Assembly: GCA_017510525.1 (NCBI GenBank)
Contig: JAFWNC010000003.1
Coordinates: 1-64,000 of the forward strand
Direction: 5' to 3'
Source: Clostridia bacterium
Lineage (GTDB): Bacteria; Bacillota; Clostridia; TANB77; CAG-508
Length of the DNA: 64,000 nt
Notes under the pieces: generated by a model
Database searches by the model: none
Seen by the model: the letters and a program-made list of their open reading frames with translations, nothing else
Told to the model about the DNA's origin: nothing
Part shown: positions 37,941 to 46,173 of the stretch, piece after piece
Layout: every line of letters starts with the position of its first letter
Position numbering within the stretch: position 1 is the first letter of the stretch
Translations under genes and position numbers: made by a program

Positions 37941-39245
37941 CTAATTAATTCTTCTAGCTCCACCATAATATGTTGCATAATAACCAGAATCTATAGTATC
38001 ATAAACAACCCCTTTTGAAGGATTAGCAGCATGAATAAAAGTTCCATCACCTACATAAATACCAACGTGACCTATTGAACCTCCACCACCATTATTAAAT
38101 AATAGTAAATCACCAGGTTGTAAATCAGATCTATCTACAGCAACACCATCATCTGCTTGTCCATATGAAGTTCTTGAAATAGAACTTCCACAAGCACCAT
38201 ATACATAACTTGTAAATCCTGAACAATCAAATCCAGAAGAAGGAGAACTTCCTCCATAAACATAATTATATCCTAAGTATTGCATAGCGGTAGCAACTAC
38301 GTCACCAGCAACTGGTGAAGGAGCAACTGATCCGCCTCCACTTGAAGTCTCTTCATAATTTTCAGTACTCTCCTGATTTCTTGAAGGGGCAGATCTTGAA
38401 GTTACAGGTGGTTCACCTATTACAACTAAATCTTTAGAAACATAACCATTCATATTATCAGTTGTTCTAACTACATACCAACCATTTTCTTCAGAAATTA
38501 TCATTAAAACTTCATACTTAACAAGTCCTGCAACAGATTCAAATGAAGTGCCTGCACCTTTTCTTAAATTAACAGAGTCAGCATTAACATAACCTTTTTG
38601 ATTGATTTCATTAGTTGTGGTCTCTTCTTCAGGAACTTCTTCTTGCTCTTCTTCAACAGGAGTTTCTGTTTCTTCTGTTTCAGCAACCTCAATTAATTTT
38701 TTATTAGCAATCCAACCTTCTTTTCCACCTACAGAAACTTTTGACCAATTATTAAATATTTTAATAATTTTTACTTCTGTTCCCTTTGTTACAGAAGTTA
38801 CCTTTGAAGAACTAAAAGATGGAAAAGCAAATAAATCTGAATCATTATTTAACTTATTAGCAATTTTCTTTTCATTCTTCTTTTCTTCTTTGTTTTCAGA
38901 AATAACCTCAGGCTTTTCTGTTTCTTTATTTTCTTCTGAAACTACCGGTTCAGCACTAGTAGTCTCTTCTGTATTAATATTTCCTTCAACATCCAAATAG
39001 TTTTTGTGAATAAATCCAGTAGACTCACCAGATTTAACCTGATACCATTCACCTTCTTCACCAAGTACCTCAACTTTATCATTTTGATCTAAATTCAAAA
39101 TAATATCTGAATCAGTATTAGAAGCTGCTCTAACTCTAACAGTCTCTGTATTAACTGTACCCGTAGCAGCAAATGAAGAACTACCTATGCAAAATATAAG
39201 CGACAAACCTAAACCTGAAGCTAATATTTTTTTATTTATTTTCAT
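37941..39245 (-). CDS. SH3b-NlpC/P60 peptidoglycan hydrolase
   Basis: 434 residues. Signal peptide 1-26 (ending SSFAA). Three SH3b cell-wall-binding modules lie near 28-88 (TVRVRAASNTDSDIILNL), 125-190 and 215-275. A Ser/Gly linker leads to the NlpC/P60 domain at 320-434 with catalytic Cys in SGFDCSGFTSYVYG, His in GSIGHVGIYVGDG and the third residue in FIHAANP. Likely a D,L-endopeptidase cutting muropeptides. Confidence 0.94.
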   Translation of the reverse strand: MKINKKILASGLGLSLIFCIGSSSFAATGTVNTETVRVRAASNTDSDIILNLDQNDKVEVLGEEGEWYQVKSGESTGFIHKNYLDVEGNINTEETTSAEPVVSEENKETEKPEVISENKEEKKNEKKIANKLNNDSDLFAFPSFSSSKVTSVTKGTEVKIIKIFNNWSKVSVGGKEGWIANKKLIEVAETEETETPVEEEQEEVPEEETTTNEINQKGYVNADSVNLRKGAGTSFESVAGLVKYEVLMIISEENGWYVVRTTDNMNGYVSKDLVVIGEPPVTSRSAPSRNQESTENYEETSSGGGSVAPSPVAGDVVATAMQYLGYNYVYGGSSPSSGFDCSGFTSYVYGACGSSISRTSYGQADDGVAVDRSDLQPGDLLLFNNGGGGSIGHVGIYVGDGTFIHAANPSKGVVYDTIDSGYYATYYGGARRIN

Positions 39246-39367
39246 AAAAACCTCACTTTTTTCCCCATTTTTATTAATCGCAGTATATACTTAATCTAAA
39301 ATTTTGTCAATCCCTTTCGACAATTTTTTCCTTACGGAATAAAGCAATTTACCAATTTCTGTAACTA

Positions 39368-41107
39368 TTATTCTAAGTCAAGCTTAATATGAACATCCTT
39401 AAGCTGCTCTTCCGTAACATTTGAAGGAGCACCCATAAGAACATCTCTTGCTTTTTTATTCTTAGGGAACGCAATAACTTCTCTAATATTATCTTCCCCA
39501 GCAATAAGCATAACCATTCTATCAACACCAGGAGCAGCACCAGCATGAGGTGGAGTTCCATAACTAAATGCATTATATAAAGCACCAAATTTTTTCTTTA
39601 TAGTCTCCTCTTCATAACCAGCAATCTCAAAAGCCTTAATCATAATATCTTGATCATGATTTCTAACAGCTCCAGAAGCAAGCTCATATCCATTACAAAC
39701 TAAATCAAATTGATAAGCTAAAACATCTAATGGATCTTTGTTTTCTAAAGCATCCATTCCACCTTGTGGCATTGAAAATGGATTATGATTAAAATCAATA
39801 GTACCTTCATCAGATAATTCATACATTGGAAAATCAACTATCCAAGCAAATTTGAATACATCTTTTTCTAATAGTTCTAATCTATTTCCAAGTTCAATTC
39901 TAACTCCACCAGCAACCTTCTGAGCAGTACTTAATTCATCAGCAACAAAAAATATAGCAGAACCAATTTCAGCTCCAGTAGCTTTCATTATTTCATCTTT
40001 TTCACCAGTAATAAATTTAGAAATACCGCCAGTAAATTCATTATTCTCATCCACTTTAACCCAAGCTAAACCTTTAGCTCCAAGTTCTTCAACAGCAAAT
40101 TCAGACATTTGATCAAAGAACTTTCTAGGCTTCTCACCCATATCTTTAACCATAATAGCTTTAATTGTTTTTCCTTTAAATGCATTAAACTCTGTATCTT
40201 TTAATACTTCACTTAAATCAACAATTATTAAAGGATTTCTTAAATCTGGCTTATCTGTTCCATATTTCTCCATAGCCTCTCTAAAAGGAATACGAACAAA
40301 TGGAGCGCTATCAACCTTTTTATCGCTATTTTTTCTAAAAGTATTTGGAACAACAGTCTCAATTACTTTAAAAACATCTTCTTGTGTTGCAAAACTCATC
40401 TCAAAATCTAATTGATAAAACTCACCTGGAGATCTATCAGCTCTTGGATCTTCATCTCTAAAACATGGAGCAATTTGAAAATATTTATTAAAACCAGAAA
40501 TCATAAGTAATTGTTTAAATTGTTGAGGTGCTTGAGGTAAAGCATAAAACTCACCTGGATGAAGTCTACTAGGAACAAGAAAGTCTCTAGCACCTTCAGG
40601 AGAAGAATTAGCTAAAATAGGTGTTTGAATTTCATTAAAACCTAAAGCATCCATTTCATCTCTCAATGTTTTTAAAATCTTAGATCTAAGCAAAATATTT
40701 TTGTGAATATTATCATTTCTCAAATCTAAAAATCTATATTCAAGTCTTAAATCTTCTCTAACATTTAAATCTTTTTTATTAATTTCAAAAGGAAGAACAT
40801 TTCTACACTTACCTAAAACAGTAATATCATCTGCAACAATCTCAATATCACCAGTAGGAATGTCTTTATTTTTGTTACTTCTCTCAGCAACCTTACCACT
40901 AACCATAATTGTACATTCAGTATTAATATCAGTTAATTTATTACTATCAGAAACAATAATTTGAGTAATTCCATCTTCATCTCTTAAATCAATAAACGTC
41001 ATACCACCAAGATTTCTGATTTTTTGTATCCAACCAGAAAGCTTAACATCTAAACCAACATTCTCTAATCTTAATTCACCACAATTATGAGTTCTATATT
41101 CATTCAT
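39368..41107 (-). CDS. aspS: Aspartyl-tRNA synthetase
   Basis: 579 residues, class II, bacterial type. Anticodon-binding OB-fold (SGWIQKIRNLGGMTFIDLRD), motif 2 (FRDEDPRADRSPGEFYQLDFE), GAD insertion, and motif 3 (GAAPGVDRMVMLIAG near 535). Charges tRNA-Asp. Monocistronic; ends before the NlpC gene's upstream region. Confidence 0.97.
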   Translation of the reverse strand: MNEYRTHNCGELRLENVGLDVKLSGWIQKIRNLGGMTFIDLRDEDGITQIIVSDSNKLTDINTECTIMVSGKVAERSNKNKDIPTGDIEIVADDITVLGKCRNVLPFEINKKDLNVREDLRLEYRFLDLRNDNIHKNILLRSKILKTLRDEMDALGFNEIQTPILANSSPEGARDFLVPSRLHPGEFYALPQAPQQFKQLLMISGFNKYFQIAPCFRDEDPRADRSPGEFYQLDFEMSFATQEDVFKVIETVVPNTFRKNSDKKVDSAPFVRIPFREAMEKYGTDKPDLRNPLIIVDLSEVLKDTEFNAFKGKTIKAIMVKDMGEKPRKFFDQMSEFAVEELGAKGLAWVKVDENNEFTGGISKFITGEKDEIMKATGAEIGSAIFFVADELSTAQKVAGGVRIELGNRLELLEKDVFKFAWIVDFPMYELSDEGTIDFNHNPFSMPQGGMDALENKDPLDVLAYQFDLVCNGYELASGAVRNHDQDIMIKAFEIAGYEEETIKKKFGALYNAFSYGTPPHAGAAPGVDRMVMLIAGEDNIREVIAFPKNKKARDVLMGAPSNVTEEQLKDVHIKLDLE

Positions 41108-41183
41108 TCTCTTTTTCTCCTTATTAATAAACTAGCAAATATTATACACCAAAATTCATCAATTATCAACATTTAATTGCAAT

Positions 41184-41212
41184 TTGCAAATTTACATAAA
41201 ATATGGTATAAT
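41184..41212 (+). promoter_or_regulatory. Promoter of tpiA
   Basis: TTGCAA (41184-41189), 17-nt spacer, TATAAT (41207-41212). Confidence 0.65.
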
Positions 41213-41301
41213 ATTAACGTGTTATAACTTTTACACAAAAAACCTTATCTTATTAGGTAATCATGGAAAAGGCTATTTTATATATTACAGGAGGACAAAA
41301 A

Positions 41302-42045
41302 ATGGACAAAACAGATAAAATAGCAATAGCAGCAGGAAATTGGAAGATGAACATGCTTCCTTCGGAAGTATCAACATTTTTCAACGAATATATGTCAAAA
41401 GCAAACACCCTTGAGAAAACAATTTTCTGTGTTCCCTACATTGACATACCTGCAGCTATTTCAGCAGTCAAGAACACGCCAATTGAAATTTACGCCCAGA
41501 ATTTCTATTACGAACCTAAAGGCGCATATACTGGCGAAGTATCACTTGACATGCTTAAAGATGCAGACGTAACTGGTGTTGTAATTGGTCACTCAGAAAG
41601 AAGAGATATCTTCGGAGAGACTAATGAAACTATCAACAAAAAGGTTCTTGCAGCAAAAGCAGCCGGTATGAAAATCATTCTCTGTGTTGGCGAATCAGAA
41701 CACACAAGAGAAATCAATGCACACCATGCATGGATTGAATATCAGGTTTTATCGGCTCTTGAAGGAATCACAGACACAAAGGATATAATTATAGCCTATG
41801 AACCAATCTGGGCTATAGGAACCGGAAAAACTGCTTCAGCAGAAGATGCACAGGATATGTGCAAATTTATCGATTATGTATTGCATAAATATTACAATTC
41901 TTTTGAAGCTGTGCCTATTCTGTATGGTGGCAGCGTAAACGAAAAAAATGCAGCTGAACTTTTTGCTCAGTCTTCAATCGACGGCGGTTTAGTCGGCGGC
42001 GCAAGTTTAGTAGCTGAAAAATTTGCACAAATTCGTAATGCATAA
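41302..42045 (+). CDS. tpiA: Triosephosphate isomerase (orphan copy, second codon class)
   Basis: 247 residues from ATG 41302, 8 bases after AGGAGG; the longer frame from 41263 has no site. TIM barrel with AGNWKMN at residue 10, catalytic His in VIGHSERR near 95, Glu in YEPIWAIGTGK near 165 and LYGGSVNEKN near 210. It interconverts DHAP and G3P. It stands alone, not with gap or pgk, and has mixed codons (TTC, ATC, GGC) with its own promoter and terminator. Confidence 0.95.
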   Translation: MDKTDKIAIAAGNWKMNMLPSEVSTFFNEYMSKANTLEKTIFCVPYIDIPAAISAVKNTPIEIYAQNFYYEPKGAYTGEVSLDMLKDADVTGVVIGHSERRDIFGETNETINKKVLAAKAAGMKIILCVGESEHTREINAHHAWIEYQVLSALEGITDTKDIIIAYEPIWAIGTGKTASAEDAQDMCKFIDYVLHKYYNSFEAVPILYGGSVNEKNAAELFAQSSIDGGLVGGASLVAEKFAQIRNA

Positions 42046-42070
42046 CATTCACACCCACCTTTTCCATGAA

Positions 42071-42112
42071 CAAAAAAGAGTTTGTCTAGATTTCTAGGCA
42101 AACTCTTTTCAT
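42071..42112 (+). terminator. Terminator of tpiA
   Basis: AAAAGAGTTTGTCTAG-ATTT-CTAGGCAAACTCTTTT, a 16-bp stem. Confidence 0.8.
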
Positions 42113-42126
42113 TATTAATGTAAAAT

Positions 42127-42155
42127 TTGACAAATACTACCAATCGTGTTATAAT
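42127..42155 (+). promoter_or_regulatory. Consensus promoter of a short transcript
   Basis: TTGACA (42127-42132), 17-nt spacer, TATAAT (42150-42155). Confidence 0.75.
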
Positions 42156-42219
42156 ACTATTATGTTAACCATTTTGGTTGCATGTACATTAAAAAATCTA
42201 TAGAAAGGGGAAATGTCTT

Positions 42220-42276
42220 ATGAAACGCGAACCAACTACATCTATGACATTGACATTTATTAATTTGGCAGCTTAA
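42220..42276 (+). CDS. 18-residue micro-ORF
   Basis: ATG follows AAAGGGG at 10 bases. Product MKREPTTSMTLTFINLAA. It is the first ORF of a ~260-base transcript bounded by a consensus promoter and a strong terminator. Could be a leader peptide, a small protein or part of a regulatory RNA. Confidence 0.4.
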   Translation: MKREPTTSMTLTFINLAA

Positions 42277-42309
42277 TCATCACGGCGCACCGGCGAGGAG
42301 GCGTACAAC

Positions 42310-42342
42310 ATGTATAACTATTATTTCTCTGGATTTCTTTAG
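42310..42342 (+). CDS. 10-residue micro-ORF
   Basis: ATG follows GAGGAGG at a good distance. Product MYNYYFSGFL. Second ORF of the same short transcript; an excellent ribosome site on so small an ORF is unusual. Confidence 0.35.
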   Translation: MYNYYFSGFL

Positions 42343-42385
42343 ATACCTTAAGTTTTATTAATAAAGATATCTAAAGTTTTTAAAA

Positions 42386-42420
42386 AGGGAGTGCATATCA
42401 GTTGCGCTCCCCCTTTTTTT
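42386..42420 (+). terminator. Terminator of the short transcript
   Basis: GGGAGTGC-ATATCAGTT-GCGCTCCC followed by eight or so T. Confidence 0.8.
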
Positions 42421-42526
42421 GCTTTGTAATATATAATTTTGTAGCATGGCAAGGTGTTTTTCGACGTAGTCGAAAAATAGCAGCGCGCCCGCAGCCCATG
42501 ATGAAAAATTACTATATTACAAAAGC
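42421..42526. repeat. Fold-back element R5 with GC-rich core
   Basis: Outer arms GCTTTGTAATATATAATTTT and AAAAATTACTATATTACAAAAGC are inverted. Inside is CATGG...CCATG, then TTTTTCGAC-GTA-GTCGAAAAA (42457-42477) and GCAGCGCGCCCGCAGCCC. Same design as R3 (AT-rich locus arms around a GC-rich structured core), different sequence. Confidence 0.6.
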
Positions 42527-42529
42527 TCT

Positions 42530-43990
42530 CTACATTATAGGCTCACATGTCAAAGAAATACCAAGATTTTTAAGAGCATTTATCTCCCCCTTATCAATAA
42601 TATAACTCGAATGAGCATCACACCCTCTTAAATTTCCTAACTCTTCTATTGCCCTCTCAATAATAGGATTAGTAACAGAACAAATACTTAAAGCAATTAA
42701 AACCTCAGGCAAATCTAAGAAATATGAAGTATCATAAGATGTCTTTTGTTTCATTTTATAAATTCCATCTAAAACAGCTGGCGACAATAAATATTCCTTA
42801 TCTGGAATTCCAGTAATCTCCTTAATCGCATTTAAAAAAGCAGCACTCGCACAACTTAAAATTTTTGACTCTTTTCCAGTAACAATTCTTCCATCATTTA
42901 GCTTAATAGCCAAAACATTAACACCCTTTTGTTTAGCCTTTTCATTAGCAACCCTTGCTACTTCCCTATCAGATAAAGAAAGCTCCAATTTATCCATTAA
43001 TGACTTAGCCTGTTCTACAACAGTCTCATCACAAATTTTTTGTTTATAATCACATAATGTATTATAATATCTTCTAATTATCTCATCTATAGATGCTTGT
43101 TTTACAACATCTTGATCTATAATACATTGTTTAATCATATTAACACCCATATCAGTAGGTGACTTATAAATCTCTTCTCCAGTAATTTTCATAAGAATAT
43201 TCTTTAAAATTGGAAATGTAGAAATATCTCTATTATAATTTACTGCATATTCCCCATAAGCCTCTAGATGAAATGGATCAATCATATTAACATCTTTCAA
43301 ATCAGCTGTTGCAGCTTCATAAGCAATATTAACTGGATCTAATAAACTCAAATTCCAGACAGGAAAAGTCTCAAACTTTGCATATCCAGCCTTAACACCT
43401 TTTTTATATTCATGATAAAGCTGAGAAAGACAAGTTCCAAGCTTTCCACTATTAGGACCAGGAGCAGTAACAACAACCAACTTTTTAGTTGTTTCAATAT
43501 AAGGATTTTTACCATATCCATCTTCGCTAACTATCAAATCAACATTATCAGGATATCCTTCAGTTGGCTTATGAATATACATCTTTATTTTTCTTTCTTT
43601 TAATATTTTCTTTAAATGAGAAATATTATTTCCTTCATTATACATAGTTACAACAACACTATTAATTAGTATTCCTAGTTCTTGGAGTTTCTCAATTAAT
43701 CTTATAAGTTCTAATTCATAACTAATTCCATAATCTGATCTAATTTTACTCTTCTCAATATCAGAAGCATTAATGCAAAAAATAACCTCTAAATCATCTT
43801 TAAATTGTTGCAATAATCTAATCTTATTATCAGGTCTAAAACCAGGTAAAACCCTAGAAGCATGATAATCATCAAAAATTTTGCCACCAAACTCAAGATA
43901 TAATTTATTATCAAACATTTTAATTCTCTCTGAAATCTTCTCACTCTGAATCTTTAAATACTTATCACTATCAAAACCAACCCTATCCAT
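42530..43990 (-). CDS. DUF1846 family protein
   Basis: 486 residues, matching the length of the DUF1846 family (about 495). Starts MDRVGFDSDKYLKIQSEKI with YLEFGGKIFDDYHASRVLPGF near 30, VVTAPGPNSGKLGTCLSQLYHE near 178, and ADLKDVNMIDPFHLEAYG near 225. Family members are conserved in Firmicutes; the biochemical function is not settled. Monocistronic. Confidence 0.9.
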   Translation of the reverse strand: MDRVGFDSDKYLKIQSEKISERIKMFDNKLYLEFGGKIFDDYHASRVLPGFRPDNKIRLLQQFKDDLEVIFCINASDIEKSKIRSDYGISYELELIRLIEKLQELGILINSVVVTMYNEGNNISHLKKILKERKIKMYIHKPTEGYPDNVDLIVSEDGYGKNPYIETTKKLVVVTAPGPNSGKLGTCLSQLYHEYKKGVKAGYAKFETFPVWNLSLLDPVNIAYEAATADLKDVNMIDPFHLEAYGEYAVNYNRDISTFPILKNILMKITGEEIYKSPTDMGVNMIKQCIIDQDVVKQASIDEIIRRYYNTLCDYKQKICDETVVEQAKSLMDKLELSLSDREVARVANEKAKQKGVNVLAIKLNDGRIVTGKESKILSCASAAFLNAIKEITGIPDKEYLLSPAVLDGIYKMKQKTSYDTSYFLDLPEVLIALSICSVTNPIIERAIEELGNLRGCDAHSSYIIDKGEINALKNLGISLTCEPIM

Positions 43991-44008
43991 TAGTACACTC
44001 CCTTTTTA

Positions 44009-44036
44009 CATATGGAGCACTTTAGTGCTCCGCTAC
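44009..44036. repeat. R2 palindrome, first of an inverted pair
   Basis: TATGGAGCACT-TTA-GTGCTCCGCTAC, 20 bases from its inverted partner. Confidence 0.6.
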
Positions 44037-44056
44037 ATTTATTATTATTATTATTA

Positions 44057-44083
44057 TTTCGTAGAGGAGCACTAAAGTGCTCC
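44057..44083. repeat. R2 palindrome, second of an inverted pair
   Basis: CGTAGAGGAGCACTAAAGTGCTCCATA, inverted relative to 44009. Paired units of this type resemble bacterial REP/BIME arrangements. A further hairpin with an A/T-rich loop (AAACCGACTAAA...TTTAATCGGTTT) is at 44131-44168; nothing else was seen between the DUF1846 gene and the 44.3 kb locus. Confidence 0.6.
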
Positions 44084-44277
44084 ATAATATCAATGATAAT
44101 TACAGAACCTTCTGATTTATTCAAAACAAAAAACCGACTAAAAAAAGAGTTTTTTTTTAATCGGTTTTCTCACAACTTAGAAAATCTAATACAAGATTAA
44201 CACTAAAAAAATAAATATGCAATAGATTTTTAAACAATTATAAAAGAACTTTTTTTACAATAATTTGTAAAAAAATC

Positions 44278-44306
44278 TTGATAAATTCAAATTAATATAA
44301 TAAAAT
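44278..44306 (+). promoter_or_regulatory. Promoter of the toxin-like mRNA
   Basis: TTGATA (44278-44283), 17-nt spacer, TAAAAT (44301-44306). Predicted start near 44313. Confidence 0.6.
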
Positions 44307-44373
44307 ATTCTGCAATAGGAAATGAGAATAAGCAGATGTGGTTTGCCCCCACAAAAGATAGGGGGTGATGCTT

Positions 44374-44496
44374 ATGATAGAAACATCTTATTTAATTACA
44401 CTATTATACATACTTTTCTTTTCATTAATAGGAATAACTATCGTAACATTTGCCTTAATTATAGCAATAAGCATAATTTTGAGCAAAAAACAATAA
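44374..44496 (+). CDS. 40-residue hydrophobic type I toxin-like protein
   Basis: ATG 44374 to TAA 44496. The product begins MIETSYLITLLYILFFSLIG, continues as a second hydrophobic stretch and ends SKKQ, so one long or two short membrane helices with a basic end. The Shine-Dalgarno AGGGGGTGATG is buried in a CCCCC-ACAAAAGATA-GGGGG hairpin (44346-44365), a common mark of type I toxin mRNAs. The 5' end of the mRNA can pair with 44552-44586. An antisense promoter faces it. No family name can be assigned; it resembles TxpA/BsrG-like holin-type toxins only in size and character. Confidence 0.6.
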   Translation: MIETSYLITLLYILFFSLIGITIVTFALIIAISIILSKKQ

Positions 44497-44497
44497 A

Positions 44498-44584
44498 ACA
44501 AAAAACACATCTGTAATCTTGCCCGGTTCAGATGTGTTTTAATTCTAACTCGGCAAACCACATTTGTGGTTTCTCCATTTCCTA
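44498..44584 (-). ncRNA. Putative antisense antitoxin RNA
   Basis: Minus-strand promoter TTGACA (44612-44617), 16-nt spacer, TATAAT (44590-44595) predicts a start near 44583. Transcription would end at the hairpin AAACACATCTG...CAGATGTGTTT (44503-44539) followed on that strand by TTTTTTGTTTT. The RNA would be about 85 bases and overlap the 3' end of the toxin mRNA. Confidence 0.55.
44503..44545. terminator. Bidirectional terminator between toxin and antisense RNA
   Basis: 11-bp stem AAACACATCTG/CAGATGTGTTT, 15-base loop. The T-run is stronger on the minus strand. Confidence 0.7.
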
Positions 44585-44589
44585 TTTTT

Positions 44590-44617
44590 ATTATACCATA
44601 AATCTATTTCTTGTCAA
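44590..44617 (-). promoter_or_regulatory. Consensus promoter of the antisense RNA
   Basis: Perfect TTGACA and TATAAT hexamers on the minus strand, spacer 16. It directs transcription away from rlmB toward the toxin gene. Confidence 0.65.
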
Positions 44618-44633
44618 CAATTCCAAAACGCAA

Positions 44634-45398
44634 TTATTTGCAAAATCTCTGTTTAACAACCTCATAAACCACAATCCCCGCAGAAACTGACGCATTAAGA
44701 GATGTAACCTTACCCTTCATAGGGATCTTAACTAAACCATCGCAATTTTCTCTAACAAGTCTACTCATTCCAAAACCTTCACTACCAATAACAATAGCAA
44801 CACTTCCCTTTAAATCCATATCATAATAATAAGTGTCAGCCTCACCATCAGTACCATAAACCCAAACACCATTATCTTTTAACTTAGAAATAGCATCATT
44901 TAGATTATTCACTCTTGCTATTTTAACATGTTCTACGGCACCAGCAGAAACTTTTGCTACTGTACTATTAACTTGAGCAGCTCTTCTTTTAGGAATGATA
45001 ATTCCATGAACTCCTGCAGTTTCAGCAGTTCTGATAATAGCACCTAAATTATGAGGATCCTCTATTCCATCCAAAATCAAAATAAAACTATCTTCATTTT
45101 TCTCTTTAGCAACATCTAAAATATCCTCAACCTCTACATAATTAAAAGGAGGAACAACAGCTATAACGCCTTGATGATTTTTAGTTTTAGACATTATATC
45201 AAGCTTACTCTTCTCTGCCTCAGAAACTACAATCTTTTTCTCTTTAGCTAGTGCAATAATTTTAAAAATCGCACCATGTTTTTCCCCAGATTGCACAAAT
45301 ATTTTGTTGATATCCCTATCAGAATTCAATAGCTCAAAAACACTATTTCTCCCCTCAACAATATCATCATAAACCTCTACTTCATCTCTTTTACTCAT
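44634..45398 (-). CDS. rlmB: 23S rRNA (guanosine-2251-2'-O)-methyltransferase RlmB
   Basis: 254 residues. N-terminal L30e-like domain (VEGRNSVFELLNSDRDINKIFV), then the SPOUT domain with ILDGIEDPHNLGAIIRTAE near 110, IVIGSEGFGMSRLVRENCD near 195 and SLNASVSAGIVVYE near 230. SAM-dependent methylation of the peptidyl-transferase P loop. Ends close to the antisense promoter of the toxin locus. Confidence 0.94.
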   Translation of the reverse strand: MSKRDEVEVYDDIVEGRNSVFELLNSDRDINKIFVQSGEKHGAIFKIIALAKEKKIVVSEAEKSKLDIMSKTKNHQGVIAVVPPFNYVEVEDILDVAKEKNEDSFILILDGIEDPHNLGAIIRTAETAGVHGIIIPKRRAAQVNSTVAKVSAGAVEHVKIARVNNLNDAISKLKDNGVWVYGTDGEADTYYYDMDLKGSVAIVIGSEGFGMSRLVRENCDGLVKIPMKGKVTSLNASVSAGIVVYEVVKQRFCK

Positions 45399-45411
45399 AA
45401 TAAACTCCTAA

Positions 45412-45702
45412 CTAAAAACGACTTTTTAAATCTTGTATAATTAATATTATAATAATTTCAATAATGATAAACAAAATTAATATAACTTTTAATAACCTTT
45501 TATTTAAATTATTCACTTTTATATTTTTATTTTTTAATATAACTGTAATAAAAACTATTAATAATAATAACACAAACATAATTCTTCTTAAAATAACAAT
45601 TTTAGGATAATACAATCTTTCCAAAGTAACTGCATAGACATTCTGAATGAAAAATAAAAATATAGATATAAAAATTAAGATAATTCTTTTAATCAATTTC
45701 AT
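45412..45702 (-). CDS. Small two-helix membrane protein, paralogue of 45771..46124
   Basis: 96 residues from ATG 45702, which follows AAAGGAAA; a longer frame upstream runs through an R1 repeat and is rejected. Signal-like start (MKLIKRIILIFISIF...YA), then two membrane helices joined by KNKNIKVNNLNKRLLK. The next gene upstream has the same order: signal, short outer segment, RR-I-M helix, NKRLMK loop, last helix. Function unknown. Confidence 0.6.
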   Translation of the reverse strand: MKLIKRIILIFISIFLFFIQNVYAVTLERLYYPKIVILRRIMFVLLLLIVFITVILKNKNIKVNNLNKRLLKVILILFIIIEIIIILIIQDLKSRF

Positions 45703-45722
45703 TAAATAATATTTCCTTTCAC

Positions 45723-45748
45723 AGTCGGGGACAAGCCACGCCCCTACA
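45723..45748. repeat. R1 palindrome
   Basis: GTCGGGGACAAGCCACGCCCCTACA. Confidence 0.5.
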
Positions 45749-45770
45749 AAACTCCCATCCAATCCTTATA

Positions 45771-46124
45771 TTAATGAATAATATTATTTAAAATGATTTC
45801 ACTTATATAAAGAAAAATAATTTCCACTATAATACATAAAAATATAATAATCTTCATTAATCTTTTGTTTAATTTACTTATTTTTTCATTTGTATTTCTA
45901 TTTCTCAATAGAAATAATATCAACACTATCACCATCAATATTGCAAGCATAATAATTCTGCATATTTGTCTCTGTATACTTCTATATTTAAGACTATAGT
46001 CCGGAGCTGTTTTAGTACTTCCTGGTCCAATAAATTTAGAGTCAACATCTGCATAACTATTTATACAACAACTAAAAAAAAATATATTAAAAAGAAACAA
46101 TACTTTTCTTATTTTTTTCATCAT
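45771..46124 (-). CDS. Small membrane protein, paralogue of 45412..45702
   Basis: 117 residues. Signal peptide (MMKKIRKVLFLFNIFF...SYA), a short polar segment, then two helices with RNRNTNEKISKLNKRLMKI between them. Similar to its downstream neighbour, so probably a local duplication. Size resembles pilin-like small secretion components, but no motif proves that. Confidence 0.6.
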   Translation of the reverse strand: MMKKIRKVLFLFNIFFFSCCINSYADVDSKFIGPGSTKTAPDYSLKYRSIQRQICRIIMLAILMVIVLILFLLRNRNTNEKISKLNKRLMKIIIFLCIIVEIIFLYISEIILNNIIH

Positions 46125-46173
46125 ATTTCTCCTACATTTTTTATTCTCTAATATTAATTATAAATATTTACCC

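Noticed and set aside
44314-44586. MITE as the only explanation of the 44.3 kb locus
   Set aside because: Possible because of the 34-base inverted ends, but no target duplication is visible, and two promoters, a hidden ribosome site and a bidirectional terminator fit a toxin-antitoxin locus better.
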